From Pyrenochaeta sp. MPI-SDFR-AT-0127 (Eukaryota > Ascomycota > Dothideomycetes > Pleosporales > Cucurbitariaceae), in contig JAGTJM010000029.1 of assembly GCA_020747015.1 (NCBI GenBank), positions 1 to 64,000 of the forward strand: 64,000 bases of DNA, given 5' to 3'. Positions 46,978-58,783 of this stretch are shown one piece after another. Position numbers and translations under genes: made by a program. The notes beneath the pieces are model-generated. The model was not told where the DNA came from, searched no databases, and worked only from the letters and a program-made list of their open reading frames with translations. The first letter of the stretch is position 1, and each line of letters starts with the position of its first letter.

Positions 46978-49312
46978 CCTGTTGAGGTCTCCCACTTCAT
47001 GATCTCTCCAAGTCGCTTTCTTCAAGTATCGTCTCAGGTGACGAGTGGAGTGGTCTGATCCCTGATTATCGTCGTGTAGAATGCGCCTGATAGACCAGGG
47101 CAGGAGCTAGTTGGCAGTTGAAAAGTCGAGTGACGTCTGTTGTGACTACTAGAGGAATTTGCGAGTTCGAGGAGCCGACGATGGCAGCAGAGCCTGATCA
47201 AGTACTGGTAGAGCTGAGGCACTGTAGCACAGCCGACGAGGGTAAGCCTGCAGAGAATGAAACGGGACGTCGAGGGGGGTGGAGTTGCGATGATGTGCTG
47301 GCAAGAGCGGCGGACCAGAGTCAGTCAGCAGCGACGATGCATGACAATGGCAATAGTAGAAGGGCGTATCTGTAGCGAATGTATGAAGAGAAGGTTACTG
47401 GGTATCGCAAGTGACGAGGTCGTGAGACTCCTGAGAGGCAAAAGTGTTGCGGGGGAGGTGTGTTAGGCCGTGGCACAGAGGAAGCGCGACTCGCCCGGAC
47501 GCTAGCTTCGTATTTCCAGCACAGTGCGTGCGCTGCTTGGATTCTTGGGAGACGCGCTGACTTTGGTAGGTTGGCTGCGCGAGATGTTGAAGAGACGGAT
47601 TTGCCGGTGGCGCACGCTGCAATGATGAGCGAGCGAAACCTTCCAACAAACCAGGCGGGCAGCCCGTTCTCTACAACCAACATCTTATCTGCCAGAATCT
47701 CCCGCAACGTCATAGCCCTGCCGCTAGAAAAGGCTCTGTGTAAACAAGACATGGCCGCTGGCACCATATCGCGATCTGCCAGCCCTGTCTGCCCACTGGG
47801 AACCGTCCCGGTCGGAGAGGAAATGTGCCTGATTGGCTGCACTGAGGTTTATTTTTGTCCTTTCTGCTGCCTTGCGCCGCCTCTCCCGCACAACGACGTT
47901 TCGGCTGCTCAAGGGCGACTCTCGAACGCATCCTGGCATTAGACCTACCTGGGAAACTTCTGCTACAACCGCTGTATGCTCGACAAGCCATGTCCGGGCA
48001 TGATGTACATCTTCCTCGGGCGTCCCCCCTTAACGCGACGGAGGGTCCATCGTCTTTTGACACACGTTGATTACCTAACCCTGCGACTTGCCCAAAGCGC
48101 TCTAGCTCGTGGCGCAGCACATCAACTAAAAATGGTGCGTAGCCGATCGTTTCATCCCCACCAGTCCCAACGACCCTTTGGCACTCCCATGTCTGGGACA
48201 CACCAACCGAGGGTACCCTGGACACGTTCAGGTCTCTGCGCCAAGTTTGAGTTCTACATCGCCAAAATTTTCAAAAGTGACATTCAGCTCTGGACCTGCG
48301 CAGCCAGAGCCTTCACTCGAGCTTTTCAAAGCCTCAACAGAATTCTAGTCGACTTCAACTGTCTGAGGCGTTTTTCCACTCTGCGGATGTGTCGGATCGT
48401 GTTACCTCGCGTATGCTCGTTGGTGGCTCACGGCAAGCGAAGATCTTATCATACAACAAAGTAGAGACAGAGACTCATTGAGTGACTCTTGTGGTAAGCG
48501 CACCAGCGAAGGATATATTCTAGCATGATGTCTTCATTCTTCTGTCATTGGTTCTAGCCATTAATCTAAGCGATGCACTCATCCTCTGACTGATGTGATG
48601 GAGACTCCTCAGCTTCGTTCAAATCCTAAGACCTCATTCATCAAAATCACTACTGTGAGGCTGCCTGATGGTGATGGCTACAAGGATGTCTTTGCTTCTG
48701 TCTTTCTAATCGCTAAATTATAACACACGGCAGGAATACGCGCATGCATGGTGCAAACCCCATGTCAGACGCGCCAACAGGCGTGTTCATTCGATCGCTG
48801 GAAACTCTTGCGCGTTTGGAAAGATCAAGTCTCGAATGACAATCCAGCGAAGCATGGTTCCACATACACTTCCTTTGTCGCATCATCTTGCATGGTGACA
48901 ATCCCTCACGTGTCTGCCGCCTTAATCTCGCACTAGACGGCACCCGTTCACCGACAATCTCAGTCCTCATATGGCAGGTCGAGGAACAATCCACGGTCAT
49001 CGCAAGGTGCCCCGCTCGTATCAGCGGCATCAATGTACTAATTGAACAAGTCCAACGTTCGCCCAGAACCGGCTCAATTACAGGCTGGACAAGCCCCAGA
49101 AAGCTTCCTTGGCAGGTAGCTAATCCGGCAGGTGCGTGCCTTACAGAACCTTGGCAACAATCGTCACGCAAACCCTCCACTTATGATGTTATCATGTCGC
49201 CCGCCCGAGAACCTGGATAAGCTATAATTGCACGTCACGGCCGACCAGGTTCTCCGGACCTTCGTCCTGCCTCCTCCACCCATTCCACACTCGCCTTCGA
49301 TCAATTGTGAGA
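46978..49312. other. 2.3 kb divergent intergenic region
   Basis: This lies between the divergent starts of the TRP-like and DPP5 genes. Frames on both strands (47321-47842 minus, 47976-48464 plus, 48713-49180 minus) carry no domain, splice support or repeat. It probably contains both promoters and long 5' leaders. Confidence 0.45.
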
Positions 49313-51616
49313 ATGGCGATCAAGACAGTAGTACTGGCAGCCAGCCTGTTGCTAGGGTCTGCACAGGCTATCACCGTTGAGTATGCATGCTCGGATTGGA
49401 GGTGAGGCAACGCTGACTGTTGTAGGGGAATGCTTGCTGCACCTCGACGAAGCACTGGAAACCTCAGCCCCAAAGGAGTATGTCTTCGGCCAAAGCCTCG
49501 TGCTTTGCGAATACTAACGTAACAGGATCGAGCGCTGTTCACTGAGACCAAGTACAATTGGACGTCAGAAAAGTCTACCACAACCTGGTACTTCTTGGAC
49601 ATCGCCACCGGTAATACCACCAAGGCACCGTTTGGTAGTGCAGTCTCGGAAGTGGTATGGGTTGGTGATACAGAAGATAGCATCCTCTACATCAACTCAA
49701 CAAACGCCGAGATCCCAGGAGGTGTAGCGCTATACACTGCTGATCTTGCTGCTGACTCCTTCGCGCCGTAAGCTACTGAATATTACGCAATACTCAATCA
49801 AAAGCTCATACCTTGTAGAAAACTCGTTGCGTCGTTGCACGCTCCTCTCGCAGGCCTGAAAGCTGTCAAGACTGAATCAGGTGCTATCAACTTTGTCGGT
49901 AATTGCCTTGCTTATGAGAATAATGGCACAGCCTACAACCCTAAGCTTGTTGCTGCGCCAAAGACTCTTGGTCAACTATATGATTCCAACTTCGTTCGAC
50001 ACTGGAACTACTACATCACTGCTGAGCGATATGCTGTCTTTAGCGGTGTACTCAACGGCGGTAACGGTAGCTACTCGTATACCGGCGAGCTTAAAAACCT
50101 GTTGTCAGGTATCAAATCGGCTGTGACTCGTCCAGAGAGTCCAGTTCAGGGTTCGTCCAGTGATCCAGGTGACTATGATTTATCGCCCGATGGTAGCCAT
50201 GTCGCATTTCGTTCCAAAGCCCCTGAGCTACCAAAGGCGAATTATACAGCGAGTTATATCTATATTGTCCCGCACGACGGTTCAGAGGTTGCAGTTCAGG
50301 TCAATGGCCCAAATACGACCGCTCCGGAAACTGCACAGGGCGCATCTGGCTATCCAGTATGGTCGCACGACAGCAAGAAGCTAGCCTTCGGCCAACAAGA
50401 TGGAATCGACTACGAATCGGATCGCTTCAAACTCTACGTTGCAGATATTGACGGTCTAAACTCAAAAGTGAGGTCTGTTGCTGAAGACTGGGATTCAAGC
50501 CCTTCAGGTCTTGCATGGAGTCCGGATGATGTTGATCTATGGGTCACTTCTGAGTTGCACGCTTCCGTGCGTTTGTGGCTCATCCCAGAAGATGCGGCTG
50601 CTGACTTCAAACCGATCAACTTCACTGGACCTGACACAGTTGTCTCCGACTTTAGCGTACTGCCAGATGGCTCTGCCTTCGTCTCAGCGGCGTCTAGCTG
50701 GAGCAGTCGTATCTTTTACAGTCAATATCCTGGGAAGGATAAGAAGATCCTATTTACTGCGAATGAGGTGGATCCTGAGCTCAAGGATCTGAAGCCAGAC
50801 TCGGTCTCGAATTTCTGGGTCAAGAATGATGATGGTGATGATATCCAGACTTTCGTCTTTTACCCCACAGACTTCGACCCCAGCAAAAAGTACCCACTAG
50901 CCTTCATCATCCATGGTGGCCCCCAATCTACTCAAGGAGATAATTGGAGTGTGCGATGGAATCTTAGATTGTGGGCCGACCAAGGATTTGTCGTGACTTC
51001 TACACAATTTACGGGCTCGCCTTCATACAGCCAGGAGTTCACTGATAAGATCCAAGCAAACTGGGCCGGTACTCCCTATACCGACCTAGTAAAGGTTTTT
51101 GAACATCTGCGTGACAACGTTGATTACGTTGATACAGACCGAGCTATCGCCGCCGGCGCCTCCTTTGGCTGCTACATGACAAATTGGATTCAAGGCCACG
51201 CACTCGGCCGCGAATTTAAGGCCTTGGTCTGCCACGACGGTAAAATAAACCAAGTTGGCTCATATGCCACCGAAGAACTCTGGTTTATCCAGCGCGACAA
51301 CAATGGCACAATCTGGAACGACCGGGAAAACTACGAGCTCTGGGACCCTCTGACGCACTTTGCCAATGCCAGCACACCGGAGTTCATCATCCACAATGAT
51401 CTGGATTACCGTGTTGTGCAGGCTGAAGGACTGCAGACATTCAATATTCTGCAAAGTCTAGGTGTCCCGAGCAGGTTTTTGCATTTCCCAGACGAGGGCC
51501 ATTGGGTTACAAACCGCCAGAATAGTCTATTGTGGCACAAGAGCATTTTCAACTGGATAAGGTACTGGGTGGGGTTGGATGAGGAGCTGATAACAGCAGG
51601 AGTTATCACACAATAG
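49313..51616 (+). CDS. Secreted dipeptidyl-peptidase 5 (S9 family)
   Basis: Four exons: 49313-49380, 49426-49477, 49526-49767 and 49819-51616, giving 719 aa, the usual length of fungal DPP V. Exon 1 encodes the signal peptide (MAIKTVVLAASLLLGSAQA). The middle forms a beta-propeller with repeated motifs such as DYDLSPDGSHVAF, YPVWSHDSKKLAF and GLAWSPDDVDLWV. The C-terminal prolyl-oligopeptidase domain has the triad Ser569 in GASFGCY, Asp650 in NDLDYRV and His682 in DEGHWV. The enzyme removes dipeptides, such as Ala-Ala and X-Ala, from the N-terminus of peptides outside the cell and helps use protein as food; homologues are known fungal antigens. About ten NxS/T sites fit glycosylation. All introns are short, with good branch sites. 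Confidence 0.93.
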
Positions 51617-52680
51617 TCATTTTCATAAAGTCCGCTTCAGAGTGACACCGTAGCATAATGTGAAAGGACGACATGAATTCTCTTTGCTAGCATGACTTTG
51701 ATCTTGTCCGTGAATTCGTTGTAAGTCTACCAAACACCTCCCTCACATGATCAAATGAGTGTACATTTCAACTTCAGCTTGCGAAAGTAACACATATGCT
51801 ATTTCATCCCGTGCCTATCTCAAATTCTCGAGTCCGTTTCATGGCTCATAATCATCCCAAAGTTCAATTTCAGTTCGAGCCGCAATCATTCTGATTAGGG
51901 TCGCCCTTATCGGAACCGATATCGTCACGGTCTGGCATATTGACTGTTTGAGACGTGCAGTTCTGGAAGTATTAGCCATACAAGAGTGTAAGGAAGTAAA
52001 AGAATGGTGTCAGATGTACTATTATTGAACGACTGTCTGGGAACGTAAAATATCAAGACCAATAAGTTGGAGGAAAATGGAGGCCTAGGGGATCTGGGGA
52101 AATGGGAAACTGGGACATGCTCTTATACGCGCTTCTGCATCCAAGAAGGCGTGCGTGATAGCAACCTCGGTCACGAGTCCAAAGTAGACTTGGTGATGTA
52201 CATCGCCGGATTGGGCTATTATAGCCTAGCGATATGAACCAGCCTATACCGTGCAACGAGCAGCCTTCGCTTATGCAGCTGTGTGCATAGAGTTTAAACA
52301 GACATGTACCAGTTCTCGGTATTTCCCGAGGAAGACTGCCCACAGCCCACTCGTTGCTGCCACGATGTCAAATGTACGGTAGTTCGCTTGCTTTCGATGC
52401 CGGTACTCTAGGATTTGTCTGATTCACAGCGCATGGCTGCATGGTTGGCGATACATGCATTGCTAAGATCGCACTACGGTTGCGATGAATGCGTGATGTG
52501 CGCCACTGAATACAATGTTCGAGCGTGATTTGGTATTTTCTCTACACTAAACTAAGATTAAACGGATTGGGACAGGACATGAACGTCAATCTATGGAGTT
52601 ACAACATGCGAACACCAGGCTGAAAATAGTCATACATCCACTCCAATACGAGTCACGAGGTTCTTGAGCCAAAACGGCCG
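51617..52680. other. Convergent intergenic region
   Basis: About 1 kb between the 3' ends of the DPP5 and reductase-like genes. I see no gene or repeat. Confidence 0.45.
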
Positions 52681-53394
52681 TCACGAAGTCTCATAGAGCA
52701 ACTTCCGTCCTCTTTCTACCATATCAGAGTTCTGAATGACTGTTTGTTGTGATCCATGCACAACCAAATCCGCGACAAAAGCTCCCAGCTCATCGCCACG
52801 AATCGCAAGGCTGCTCCCAAACAAATATTCAGTCGCTTTGTTCACATACGTGTCTCCTCCGAGAATTATCCCGCCAGGTCTGATAACAAAAGCATCCCAA
52901 AGTTCACTGTGCGATTGCGCAAGCTCAATCGTCTTGGTTTGAAGCACGCCCTTCATCCGCCGCTGATCCCCCAAAAAGTACAGCCAGCGGGACTGATCTG
53001 GCTCGACGAATGCGCCGGAGAGCAGGATGAATTTGAATTTTGCTTTTTCTCTTCTTTTTTGCACTCCTGGCGATGCGAGTATTCGCTTCGCGAGATGTTC
53101 TTGGAAAGCCAGAGGGTACTTCAAGTTCACGTCTTCGTTTAGATTGTATGTGCCCATTGCCCAAATCATCGCATCAGCGTCCTGAATCTTCTCCCACGTT
53201 TCGTTTTGGACACTTTCTAAATCGCCGAAGTCGTTGATGATAATGGTTTCCACTCTCTTATCCGGGAGGCTGTCATTTTCAGGGAGTGGCTTTCTTGTCA
53301 ATGCGATGACTTGGGTGATGTCGCTGCGATGCAGGACGTGCTGCAGGATCCTGCCGCCAATAGCGCCAGTCGCGCCGGCGATAAGGACCTTCAT
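52681..53394 (-). CDS. NAD(P)-binding Rossmann-fold protein
   Basis: An intronless gene of 237 aa. The N-terminal MKVLIAGATGAIGGRILQHV is a GxxGxxG dinucleotide-binding loop of the atypical short-chain dehydrogenase (NAD(P)H-binding, NmrA-like) group. Other conserved pieces are VIALTRKPL (strand 2), DADAMIWAMGTYN (strand 4), FKFILLSGAF (strand 5, with the serine found in these proteins) and the WDAFVIRPGGIILGGDTY segment. There is no classical YxxxK. The family includes redox sensors and epimerase-like enzymes with small cytosolic members in many fungi; the substrate and whether it is catalytic are unknown. It has no signal peptide or membrane segment. A second frame on the opposite strand (52756-53142) is a shadow. 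Confidence 0.85.
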   Translation of the reverse strand: MKVLIAGATGAIGGRILQHVLHRSDITQVIALTRKPLPENDSLPDKRVETIIINDFGDLESVQNETWEKIQDADAMIWAMGTYNLNEDVNLKYPLAFQEHLAKRILASPGVQKRREKAKFKFILLSGAFVEPDQSRWLYFLGDQRRMKGVLQTKTIELAQSHSELWDAFVIRPGGIILGGDTYVNKATEYLFGSSLAIRGDELGAFVADLVVHGSQQTVIQNSDMVERGRKLLYETS

Positions 53395-54534
53395 TGCGGT
53401 ATCTCGAAAGGACGATTGAAGTGGAGCAGAGGCTGAATATGTCTCACGAAGTGGTAGTGGAACTGAGAGGACGACCTGATTCTTTTTCGCAGCTCAGGTC
53501 TTATACGCGGTACATTATCTCACCCGGACGAAAAGTCGAAGTTTGTGCCCCTGTGAGATTGATATGTTGCCTTAATCATGGCTTTGCCAGAAGAGTAAGC
53601 CGATGGTTGATACCTGCGGCCGTAAGATTCGGCTGTGTTCGCACCGAAAAGGATGCAATGGTGGGGTCGCAAGGGAAACCTGGACGAAAATCAGCGGACC
53701 CTGGCAGCTGGACAAAGCGCGAATGAGAACCACTGGCCAAAGTCGTAGAAAGAACTACATCTGCTTTACAAAAAGAATAGAGTTTGAATAGAAAGGAGTT
53801 ACTTAGAAATTTTGTTTATTTAGTTACGCGTTCATTGCTAAAACCCTACTTTACTAGACACCTTCAGCTAAATATTGGTTCTTGAGGATGCAGTGAAGCC
53901 TTGAAATGGAGGTTCAATGCTAAGACTGCAAGAGTGCGCTTCTGAAAGCAGTACTGTGAGATTGCTTTTACTATTGTGATGTATATTGAGTTAAATATAA
54001 TGAGCCGGACGGATCCATTGTCGAGAGCTATATACATAAGAAATCCTAAGAACCTCATTGTTCAAGGATGTGGGATGTTTGGATTCCAATGGGAATTCAG
54101 GTGGACCTGTAAACTTCAAGGTGCCAAGACGTCATAACGTCGGATTGTCTCGGCAGTCGTCACAACCTAGATCATAATAGGGATGGAATCTCTCGGTGGT
54201 GAAACACGTTATGCTCTTACAGAATAGAGTAAATACAAGTGTCATTGTGCTTAACTCTACTTTTTAGATCTAAACTAAAACGAGTGGACGGATGAAGGTC
54301 CAAGTTGAACACTGCTTCCTAAATAACAAAAGATACCTCCAAATTCTATTCATTGTGTTTGAGCCTCTGAGATTATACCAACTCTTGCTTTAGCAACATC
54401 AAGTAAGGCCGCCACGTCTGACGTCTATTAAAGTCGGAAAGATAGGCCTGGATTTCGTTAGACATAATGAAAGCTATAAGATTGCAAATAAAAGCTTACA
54501 GTTTCGTAATCTTTGAGTAGATATGCCTGAAAGC
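53395..54534. other. Intergenic region
   Basis: About 1.1 kb, moderately AT-rich in its second half (about 53780-54330). No gene, terminal repeats or structured RNA recognised. Confidence 0.4.
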
Positions 54535-54810
54535 TTACTTAGGGCAACCAATGCCCTGTCCAGTAGACATGGAACAACAATTGGCGCCGCAAGTAGCCTT
54601 GATAGCGTTACTGCAGAGATCTCCAGTTGCAAAAGTAATTCCCTGGCCCGGGAGGAAACGATTAGACTCCTGATCTTGACTGGTTCGTGCCTTGGCGTCG
54701 CGGAAGCAGCAATCGGCAGTAGTGAATTTTATTGTGCAAGCAGCGGATGTAGTTGTGGCGAAGATGCCAATAGCGGCGATGACCACGGAGACGAGAGTAT
54801 TGGAATGCAT
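54535..54810 (-). CDS. Eight-cysteine small secreted protein
   Basis: An intronless gene of 91 aa. ATG 54810 starts a signal peptide of about 23 residues (MHSNTLVSVVIAAIGIFATT..). The mature part, about 68 aa, has eight cysteines in the order C-CC-C-C-CC-C: ACTIKF, DCCFRD, GDLCSN, KATCGANCC and GIGCPK, with spacings 8, 30, 7, 3 and 9. This order is the one that defines hydrophobins, but the C5-C6 gap of 3 is shorter than in class I or II and the long loop is hydrophilic (charged, Gln-rich), so hydrophobin identity is doubtful. A TATATAAGG box lies about 145 bp upstream. It is otherwise a typical apoplastic effector-like or antimicrobial-type secreted protein. The frame runs upstream without an ATG to 54870. 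Confidence 0.8.
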   Translation of the reverse strand: MHSNTLVSVVIAAIGIFATTTSAACTIKFTTADCCFRDAKARTSQDQESNRFLPGQGITFATGDLCSNAIKATCGANCCSMSTGQGIGCPK

Positions 54811-56896
54811 GTTGACGAGGTTGGTTTTGTGAGTTTGGGATTCTGTGGATAAGGCTTGCGAAGTCTTCAAGGGAAAGTGAAAATGATTTCAGAGTGTTGC
54901 TGGTGGAGTTGTAAGAGTGGTGAGGATTGAAGTGACGGGAAAGTTATATGTCCTTATATACATTAGAAAGCCTTGGTATCACTGCCGTCTTCTGACTTTT
55001 CCGACTCGGTCTCTCGCAACCAACCGATATGAGGCCGCAAACCGGGCATATTTGTCTACAAAGGACCCGAGGGATGGTTGGGTTTCTCCTAATTGTGAGC
55101 GGTGTAGGGCATGTATTCCATAGTCCGTTGTTGTTTCATGAGGCTGACCGAAGACTTGGTGCCTTTGCGGCAGCGACAGGGCAACGCTGTCAGAGCAGTT
55201 TTCTAATCTCTCAATTTGGCTCCCCTCCATTCCAACTAATGACAACGAGGTGGGCCTGTTAGACCACATTTAGCATGCCCCCAGTGGCAGCATTCAAGAC
55301 CAAATGCCCAGTAAGCACTAATTATATCCTCACCACGGCCACAGAGCCACCTCAGTTACGCAGCACATATTTGCCACATTGTCACTCTACAAAGGATAGT
55401 ACGAGCGTTGTAGCTCGGACAAATCTCTTACAACCAGAAAGATGTACCGGGAACAACTCTGTAATTTTGTACACCCCAACACTGCATATGTAGCACAGAC
55501 TATTCTCCGATAGGCAAAAGAAGCGCCGGAAACAACTCTGCAACCTTGCAGACCCTGCGTATGTAGTAGCTACCAAGACATATACTACCTAGGTACTCCC
55601 TGCAGCAGGAAACCTCGTGGCCACTTCCAACAGTGTATCATGGATTGCGCATCCTTCGCCGGCTAAGCTACTACTGGTTCTAGACCAGCAACAAGTGAGC
55701 ATGAAAGAGATAGCTGTTGTTGCCCTGTCTGTCTTGTCCCTCGTGAATGTGACTTGTTCAAGACCTATGCTCCCGCCCCTCTCCCTTTCCAACAGCACCA
55801 TAATCCAGCCCTTGTGCTGCAACAGCACTTTTTCGATTGAGCTCCTTTTCCGGATTGACCCTTTAAACCTAGTTTAAACCTAGGGCCTGCTCTTAAAAAT
55901 TGTCAATCCATTCTATAGAGGCGGTCAGAGGTTCTGCTAAGGCGGTCAACATCTCCGTGTTTTGGCGTATTCTCTTCATAGAGGGGCCTAGAAACTACCT
56001 TTCCAAGCTGCCAAGGCTCCGCTTCTGCTACTTGATTTCAGTAGAAACTCCAAACTCCAGAATCAGGCACATGAGCGGCTGTTTCTGCCCATTTCTGCTC
56101 ATCCCTACCGGAACCGAGATTGACCGAACATGCCCTGACTCTTGTCTCTGCCCTAGATTCCGATGTGCACGGCCCGAACAAGGGTCTGTTCAGAGGCGTG
56201 CCGAGCTAAGTGGTGGAAGGGGGGAAACGAGGCTTGTAGCAACAAGGCTTGCAGAACAAGGTTTTGAGTCCGTCTTTTAGCAGCACGTGCGCACCATCCC
56301 CAGATGCGCCGAAACGTGATATGCATTGTTGGGTATTAAGGGTAACCTTCCCAAGTAGGTTGGGCGTTTTGCAATTTGGACTAGCATACGGGCCTGTTTG
56401 GTAAATCTAGATTTCGGCTCTAGGTTTGGCCCTTTTCGGCAGCTTTCTCAGCCGAGACCAACAGGAAAGGACCATTGTAAGGCAGACTTCACGACAGAAG
56501 AGGCATTTAGTAGCCATATAGTTGAATTCGGACAAAATGAAAGAATAGTAGACAAGAGTTGTCTTGGAATATTAAAACTATTGGGTAAGATTGCACAAAG
56601 CACACATTGAAGTGTGAGAACCGCAAGTGCAGGTGCACTTTGAAATCCAATTCAATCGGATATTCTATTGGTGGCGTTTTGGCGCAGCCAATAACTTTGT
56701 TGTTTTTACTACTGTGCAGGCTGTGCATGCTGTGCACGAAGGCTGAGGTTTGACAGCTCGTTTTTCTCAGCTCGTGGACAGGGGTAGACGGGTGAAGGCA
56801 CAGCGCGCACGAGCTAACGAAACAATCTGCTTCGCCTGCATCGAAGATTCTCACCTCGAATCTTCATGATTCAGCACAAATGAATTCAATGTCATC
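54811..56896. other. 2.1 kb intergenic region with degenerate repeats
   Basis: This contains a perfect 11-bp tandem duplication of TTTAAACCTAG at 55862-55883, and two diverged copies of a roughly 50-bp unit (about 55446-55497 and 55525-55570), both carrying AACAACTCTG and TATGTAG. No open frame has support. The region may be a repeat graveyard. Confidence 0.45.
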
Positions 56897-58051
56897 ATGA
56901 AATACATATCCTGGTCTTGGATGGCCGCAGCTGCATCGCTGGTCGCCGCCGATACTACAGAATATGTTGACAACAAACACATCGATATCACCCGAACAAC
57001 GAGCCCTAAAAGCATCATAACGTCTCCGCCAGTTTTCCATGCTGATTTATTCAAGAGGGCTATCGCAACATGTGGGTATATTCGTGGTAACTCAGGTACA
57101 TTGCTCAAATCCAAACATCGAGCACCAAGAGTGCGAAGTTTACAGTGTGAACAGCGTCCCCTTTGACTTGCCCCGACGGCTACAACTGCGCCACGACTGC
57201 ACACGCTCTGCCTGTGTTTGCTTGCTGCAACAGCATTGAATGCATCAACGACTGGGGCGTGTGTCAGGACTACGGCCAAACCGACTGCCAGCCACAGGGT
57301 ATCAAGCTTCCGGCAAGCGTATGCTCCAGTATCTATGGTTCGATACTGTCATGGTACGACATGAAGTTTCCAAAATGTTCTTCCACTTTGATAAGCTTAC
57401 TTGGACTGTAGCTCGAAAGAAAACCCCCACTGCTTCCGGTACGCTCGTAGCTCTGTGCGTGGGGCATATCAAACGTTTTATTCTTATGGGTGTGGAACAA
57501 CAACATCGGACATTCTGGTTCTAGAAACATCCACAAATGGAAATCAAGAGACAGCCCCCGAGCCTACGAGTGCAGGTAGTGTCCCATTTGTCTCCATACC
57601 AGGCTTTACCCCCTCGCTTTTCGCAAGCCCATCCACCAGCCCAAGCAGTGCCACCATCAACAAGAGCGGACTTAGCAGAAGAAGGATCGTTTTGATTGCC
57701 TTGCTAAGTGCTGGCGCGTTACTCATCGCTATCATAGTGATATATTTCTTTATCTGGCGACGACGCCAGCAAAACAAGACCACGATGTATCCACCACCGC
57801 CGTATCAGCCACCATACCAGTCACCGTACCCACCACCAATGTTGAACGGACCTCCACCGGGTCCTAACTATCCGTGGAACAATATGCAACCGGTCGTATT
57901 ACCAATGAACATGATGCCAGTCAAACCACCAGCAAGCCCGTACCCTGGGCCGGGTATGCAGGAAATGAGTGCGCCGGTGCGGCCATTGCATGAGATGCCT
58001 GTCTCAAATGATACATCTGCAAGCGGGGCTGGGCAGAATTCATACCGATAA
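56897..58051 (+). CDS. Cys-rich receptor-like single-pass membrane protein
   Basis: Three exons: 56897-57095, 57155-57353 and 57412-58051, giving 345 aa. A signal peptide (MKYISWSWMAAAASLVAA) is followed by a cysteine-rich ectodomain (ATCGYIRGNS, LTCPDGYNC, VFACCNSIEC, GVCQDYGQTDC, SVCSSIYGSIL, CSKENPHCFRYARSS, YSYGCG) of a type common on Pezizomycotina cell surfaces. Next come a Ser/Thr-rich stalk, a transmembrane helix (IVLIALLSAGALLIAIIVIY), the basic RRRQQ and a Pro/Tyr-rich cytoplasmic tail (PPPPYQPPYQSPYPPP). The two intron positions are fixed by restoring the conserved CGY..TCPDGYNC and GSILSC..FCYRYA-like blocks. The Pro-rich tail suggests binding to SH3 or WW proteins, and a sensing role; both are inference. 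It resembles in plan, but not in sequence detail, the gene at 13.2-14.1 kb. Confidence 0.82.
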
Positions 58052-58783
58052 TTCAGCAATGATACATTATCAAGCAAACGTGAATATTTCAATGTTCTTC
58101 AGCATGCTATCACAAAGTGAGGGATACTCGCCCTAGCCGAAGATGAGCTTCTTGAGAGGAGTGAAGTCTTGGATGCAGAATCGAAAATCAGCAGTCTTAT
58201 TTCTCAGCTCTGAAAAGAGAAGTAGACTGACTAGATACCTTAACGATAGTATTCAGGCTCGACTCATCACTATGAAAGCCGAGGAATTCAATGCACACAA
58301 TTGGACGCGCCCGTTCGGCCTGTGGCACACATGAGCCCGGATATCAAAAGTCTTGTTGTATGAATAATGAATGTAGGCCCTACGCGACGAATAACAGCCA
58401 ATGACGATTGGCACATACATAATTTGCGCAATGTTCTTAGTGAGGAAGTGTACCCTATGACTGTTGAAGCAAGGGAGCAGCTACCATCATTCGCATCTTG
58501 TTTTAGTTGGGGGAGAAGAGAGGAGTGAAAACAATAATGGAAAACCGCCTGAGAGCTCTTCTATATTGTGTTGGTTTTGGATCATCTTAAAGGATAATGG
58601 GCTAAGATTTGTGTCTCTGTCAAGTGTCGCTGCAAATGGAGATCTTCAACAGCTCTGATTGGAAGCGACTAAATGCTGGCGATGCAAATCCTTATTTGCT
58701 CCAACAATCATAATCTATGCATGTTCGCCATCAAGTAATGGCGGCAATATTACATGATTTAAAATTACAGTCATCTAATGTGC
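58052..58783. other. Convergent intergenic region
   Basis: No gene recognised. Short frames at 58143-58334 and 58464-58658 (plus) lack support. Confidence 0.4.

Noticed and set aside
47321..48464. Several overlapping open frames of 140-173 codons on both strands between the TRP-like and DPP5 genes
   Set aside because: They overlap each other on both strands, lack domains, signal peptides and splice support, and lie where two divergent promoters are expected.
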